From contig NW_006500010.1 of assembly GCF_000471905.2 (NCBI RefSeq), positions 3,493,401-3,557,400 of the forward strand: 64,000 nt of DNA, written 5' to 3'. Numbering within the stretch: position 1 is the stretch's first letter; each line of letters opens with the position of its first letter. This DNA comes from Amborella trichopoda. Taxonomy: Eukaryota > Streptophyta > Magnoliopsida > Amborellales > Amborellaceae. The notes beneath the pieces are model-generated. The model was not told the DNA's origin. It did not search any database and was given only the letters and a program-made list of their open reading frames with translations. A program made the translations under genes and the position numbers. Below, in pieces: positions 59,771 to 64,000 of this stretch.

Positions 59771-61149
59771 CAAGATTCTCATGGAAGTTGGTCACCTAGT
59801 TCCACTCAAATATCATTTGAATACGTCACGATTTACTTCAATACAATATTATACTATCATATTAGGGATTTACACAACTTTTTTTTTTTTAAATCAGTGG
59901 GGATGACGAACCCAGGCCTGTTCTATTGCGAAACAATGAAAAATATTACAAGTACAATCACCAAACATCCCTTTTTAATGAGTCACCCTCAACACATATA
60001 TTTTGATTCCCATTCCATCCACCCTAAGTTGTGGAACTATAGGCCCCAATTGGTTACCTTTCAAATTTAATGTAATTTTTTTCAAAAATCATGTTTAATT
60101 GGATTTTTTTAAAGTATTTAGCCACCCTTGTATTTCTTCGATCAATTTTGACTCTTAACCGTATTATGGTCTCGCCTAGGTGGTGTCAGAAATAGAGACT
60201 TGCCTCTACATTTTTGAATAGGCACTCTCTTTGAGTTTATATTTTTAATTTTAGTCTTTTAACTGTTAGAGAAATTTTTGTTCAAGCCTGAAATAAATTT
60301 CATAGTTGACACTTTTCGAAATAAGTTTCAGCATTAAAAAATGGTTGATATTTTTCCTATTTTGCATGTAGTTAATAATTAGGACTTCTGGACTGCCTAA
60401 AAAAAAAAAAAAAACCTTAGGTATTTGGGTAGTTTGAAAGTCCAACTTTCAAAATCTACCTCAATAAAAAAAAAAATAATATTTGGGTGGTTCGAAAGTC
60501 CGACATTTAAAATGTCAAATGCCTCGATTTTTTTTTTCTATCTTTTTTCTTATTTTTTTAGGTTTTGGGCTGTTCATTTACTAAGTTCATATCAACGTCT
60601 AATTATTTGTTTCTTGCTTTGTTTTTCGCATTTGAGGCAGTTCGAAAGTACTTCTTTTGAATTAGGCTTAAAGTGGCAATTAAGAAGAAATCAAAAATTT
60701 AGGATCTTATTGTAAATGTCCAAAAATAAATATCAATCGTCAATACCAATGTTTAAGGATTCCCCAACTTGACAGATATCGCCCTAGACTGGTCCGTTCT
60801 GGAGCTGGGTCGGCAATCATTAGTAATATATCAAAATCTTTATTAGAAAGTTACATGAGTCACTAATGATGCTTTGGGCAGAGCTCTACCTTTACAAAAG
60901 TTTTGGGTTTTGAATCCCCCACTGTACATTATTTATTTTCTAAAATATTCAACTTTTTTTTAGATTACTTATTCATTATAACTTATATGAAAAATTATGT
61001 AAATATCTCATATAGTTTATGTTATTATCAGAATAGCAACTAATTTTTATTATTACCCGCATGTCTTTTTTTTCACTTCATAACGAATTTTTTTTAAAAA
61101 AAGACTTTTTTATTCTTTATTGGTTTTTGAATAATCGATATGGGGGTCA
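59771..61149. other. Intergenic AT-rich DNA, no gene
   Basis: TTTGGGTRGTTYGAAAGTCC recurs at 60424 and 60482 (about 58-bp period). A SINE-like stretch near 60890-60930 is too weak to call. Confidence 0.5.
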
Positions 61150-62105
61150 TTTAAGACAAATCCTGATGACAAAAGTGTTGTTTATAAAAGGAAAAATTTG
61201 AAAGTTACAAGGTATAATGGAAATAGTTCCTTGGATAAACTAAAAAGTCATTTTAGAAATTTAACATCATGTGATCCAAACAAATTGACTATTATGTACC
61301 ACAACACAACTTTATCTAGTGGCATTGATTTGATTAATGTAAGTGATGATATAGATGTATCTTCTTATGTTGAGAGTAGAGTCTTCGAGTATTGTTGTAT
61401 GCATTGCCTTTGCAATAGAGCCGGAGCAGAGATCTATGAAATTCCGAATGGAAGAACCTGTTGGTGATGGGCCATTTGCAAGGAATAGGTACATTTGCAA
61501 CTTACATTTTCATGTCGAATTTACTGTATTTTATTCTTTTATGTGCACAAATTGTTGTTTCATCTTACACTCTATCGTTTGTCAACAGTCGGCGTAACGT
61601 TCATTTACTTTATCAATATGAGAAGATTCAAGTGGCGGCCAAGCCCAACCTTGTACCAAAGCATGATATAGGGGGATATTAAACCGATTGAGAGACCATG
61701 TAAAAGAATTGGTAACGAGGTTCAATTGAAAATTGACTAATTTTTTGAAAATGTCAATGAATGCCGGTATTATTTGGTTGATTTTGCTATCCAAAATAAT
61801 TTTGTTTTAAAGTTTGACAAAAGATAAGGAGGGCGAGTGTGAGCAAGTTGTAAGTCAGAAGGATGCACATGGCAAGTTTGATGCTTACGAGTTGGCAGCA
61901 CAATATACTTCAAAGTGAAGTCCATGGTTAATGAGCACATATGTAATGATCCAATGGGGAGGGTCCATCAGCCACTAGCTTGTAGTGATTGGGTGGCAAA
62001 AAAAAATTAAAACCCACGTTCATGATCAACCAAAAATTACAGTAAAAGGCATTATAAATGATGTCCAACGCGATCACGGTGTCAGGATTTCCTACATGCA
62101 AGCTT
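61150..62105 (+). pseudogene. Mutator-like (MULE) transposase N-terminal fragment
   Basis: Frames across this region resemble the N-terminus of plant MuDR-type transposases. A first part reads VTRYNGNSSLDKLKSHFRNL and SDDIDVSSYVES (61198-61380). Then come FENVNECRYYLVDFAIQNNF (about 61740-61800), the zinc-binding DBD block SCKSEGCTW (about 61850), FKVKSMVNEHICNDPMG (about 61910) and IINDVQRDHGVRISYMQAL (62050-62106), the usual end of that domain. Stops and shifts lie between. The catalytic MULE domain that should follow is absent; the palindrome array begins immediately afterwards. Confidence 0.75.
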
Positions 62106-62115
62106 TGCGGTTGTG

Positions 62116-62464
62116 TTTTCAATTGTTCAACAACCGAAAACTCAAAATTTTCAGTTATTCAAAAACCAAAACTATGATTTTTCGGTTGTTGAACAATCGA
62201 AAACAGATGTTCCAAACCATAACCTTTTGGAATTTATAGTTGTGTTTTCTGTTGTTCAATAACCGAAAACTCAGACTTTTCGATTCTTTAACAATTGAAA
62301 ACTATGAATTTTTTGTTGTTGAACAATTGAAAACAAATGTTCATTACCATAAACCTTCTGTAATTTGCAGTTGTGTTTTCGGTTGTTCAACAACCGAAAA
62401 TTCAGACTTTTTGATTCTTAAACAACCGAAATTTCTAAGTTTTCGGTTGTTGAACAATCGAAAA
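62116..62464. repeat. Higher-order array of nine 25-bp near-palindromes (three 130-bp units)
   Basis: The best copy (62376-62400) has perfect 12-bp arms TTTTCGGTTGTT and AACAACCGAAAA around one base. Related copies start at 62116, 62148, 62179, 62245, 62277, 62309, 62376, 62408 and 62440. They come in triplets about 31 bp apart, and the triplets repeat every 129-131 bp. The spacers between triplets (AAATGTTC..CCATAAACCTTCTG type) are also conserved. Not coding. Confidence 0.93.
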
Positions 62465-62688
62465 TTAAAATTAACCTATTTTTAACTCACCATTTGAAAC
62501 TAACGGTACTGATCATCCAAGGTATAATCTATCTTAGAAAATTAATGCATGTACTCAAAATCAAAACACTCAAATATTACCAAAAGACCATTACATTAAC
62601 TGCTCCAGAGTTCATTACAATATGATAACATTATAAATGTTCGAAAGTACAAAACTGTTCAAAATACTCAACTCAAAATTAGTAGTCA

Positions 62689-63560
62689 TTACATTCTCTT
62701 GGGCTGATGCTGCTTCTTTCGGGTATTATGCCTTCTGAGCTCCTCAACCGCAAGTTGTGTGGATGAGGCCATGTCTTCTGAAGCACAACTACTTTCACTT
62801 ACTATACCACTTCTGGGCTCATCATGTGCGGTTTCTTCATTAACTTGATATTGTAAATGTTCCATCCTGACTTCTATTTCATTAACATCCACAATTATAA
62901 ACCTAGACAGCATTTCAAGCGCATTATTAACATGATTATAAACTTCAGGATACCATTTTTGTCTAAATGTAAGTGCCTCTGCTAACATGACAGTACTATC
63001 TTGAACTGCACTAACCTGCAAAGACAAGACAGGTAAATATAATATTAACAAAATTTTATGGAATTGATAGGTAAGTACAAAATTAAAACAATTTTCAAGA
63101 CAATATAAACATACTAACTGGTCCTCATAATTTTGAGGTCTCATTATATAATGTGGTTAATGTGCAAGAACCAATTTTTCTTTCTAATTAACAGGTTGCA
63201 TTATGCCTTGTGGTGGTAGCTGCATTATAGATGATAGGATGGGTCACTCGGTTGTACCAGTCTCTGTACTTCTATGAGGGCAATCCATTGTCAGTATCCA
63301 CTTCAATGTCTAGTATCATGTGCTCATGTCGAGTCAACCAATGATGAATTTTGTCATAATTAACATTTTTTCAATCTTTCTAGCCATTTTGTCTATTATA
63401 CCTCCTACCAACATAAATGAGATTTATTATAATGCCCTATTTAGCTCCAAACTGTCGGCACCCACGATCCGGTATGTATGGCTCGGCAATACTGTCAAAT
63501 ATCAGGGTTGTTATGCACATTAAGGTTTCGAATTCCTGCCGCCTATCATCTGAAATGACA
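62689..63560 (-). pseudogene. Plant mobile domain (PMD/MAIN-like) fragment
   Basis: On the minus strand I see EPYIPDRGCRQFGAK (about 63437-63485), then after a stop HHWLTRHEHM and, after another stop, KYRDWYNRVTHPII (about 63225-63265). This order matches the end of the plant mobile domain (PDRVLRQFG, W..H, Y..WY.R.). A separate open stretch (63020-62689) with SAVQDSTVMLAEALTFRQ and a basic C-terminus KKQHQPKRM may be the last exon after an AG at about 63020. PMD genes occur as transposon-carried and domesticated forms. This copy is broken by stops. Confidence 0.55.
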
Positions 63561-64000
63561 TCATTAAGCCTGAAATAGGATTCCATATTACATGTCATAT
63601 GATATGAAATCAGCCAACAAACAATTACAAATACTAAAAAACAATCAAAATCATTCCATAATAAATCTTGTAATATCAAAGTTAACACTAACCTTATTAG
63701 GTTGGAGGTTATCGAATTTTTATTCAATGGGAGGCATCAGGTTATGACCATAATAAATATTTGGTGGCTCCTATCTGTTTGCCCTAGGCATATATGGAGA
63801 GATACTATATGGTATGGGCCTCATATGGATAATATGCTCATAAGACCATCACTGCATTATATTAAGACATGATAAGCAATAATTATTTTTAGAAAATAGT
63901 CTAAACTATTATGCTTATGTAAGATACGAATATATAATTTACTTGCATAAGAGTGGTTGAACCACTAAAATGTCTTTGCTTGAAAGTACAAGCCTTTCTG
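63561..64000. other. Window end, possible upstream part of the PMD fragment
   Basis: On the minus strand RPIPYSISPYMPRANR (about 63770-63820) and NLMPPIE (about 63727-63750) are open, but I cannot assign them to a family. The rest is AT-rich. Confidence 0.35.

Noticed and set aside
60880..60960. SINE-like GGGTTTTGAATCC stretch
   Set aside because: Has a B-box-like motif, but I saw no convincing A-box spacing, tail or target-site duplication.
62116..62464. CRISPR-like regular repeats
   Set aside because: Plant nuclear DNA; the spacers are themselves repeated, and the units are near-palindromes in triplets, not unique spacers between identical repeats.

Overview
This window is nuclear DNA from a flowering plant. 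It holds one long GT-AG spliced gene whose family is known only from plants, set among plant-type transposable elements, an endogenous plant pararetrovirus and a piece of plastid rRNA gene. The base composition is strongly AT-rich outside the gene. Nothing in the sequence lets me name the species. The only apparently intact protein-coding gene is a plus-strand CW-type zinc finger gene at 21938-33850. Its eleven coding exons join in frame to 1727 codons plus a stop. Everything else that looks like coding sequence is decayed. || Layout. 1-232: start of a plastid 23S rRNA gene in antisense (nuclear plastid DNA). 233-5600: AT-rich DNA with small duplications, two copies of a foldback element family and TA-rich tracts. 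5620-14900: a nearly full-length, broken endogenous pararetrovirus of the petuvirus/florendovirus kind, split by a 1.95-kb solo copia LTR (8343-10295) and bordered on both sides by TA-rich low-complexity DNA. 15250-18440: noncoding, with several tandem repeats. 18445-19187: antisense LINE fragment. 20870-34400: the CW zinc finger gene with leader and 3' UTR. 34400-45600: intergenic, with a SINE that has clear target-site duplications, a probable SINE/RTE tail, further foldback elements and many 2-3-copy tandem duplications. 45725-47154: minus-strand PPR pseudogene. 47180-48016: more foldback elements. 49500-59830: a decayed copia element whose reverse transcriptase is split by a second, younger copia-type element. 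That second element has long LTRs, a primer binding site at 53927, a purine tract before 57708 and a truncated 3' LTR. 61150-62105: decayed Mutator-like transposase N-terminus. 62116-62464: a higher-order array of nine near-palindromes. 62689-63560: antisense plant-mobile-domain fragment. || How the parts relate. The CW gene is probably a chromatin reader, because CW domains bind methylated histone H3K4; no neighbouring gene forms a pathway with it. The rest records successive insertions: copia LTRs jumped into an older pararetrovirus and into an older copia element, then everything decayed, mostly by C-to-T/G-to-A changes. The least explained structure is the palindrome array beside the Mutator-like fragment. 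All calls are by eye from sequence and family knowledge; no database search was possible.
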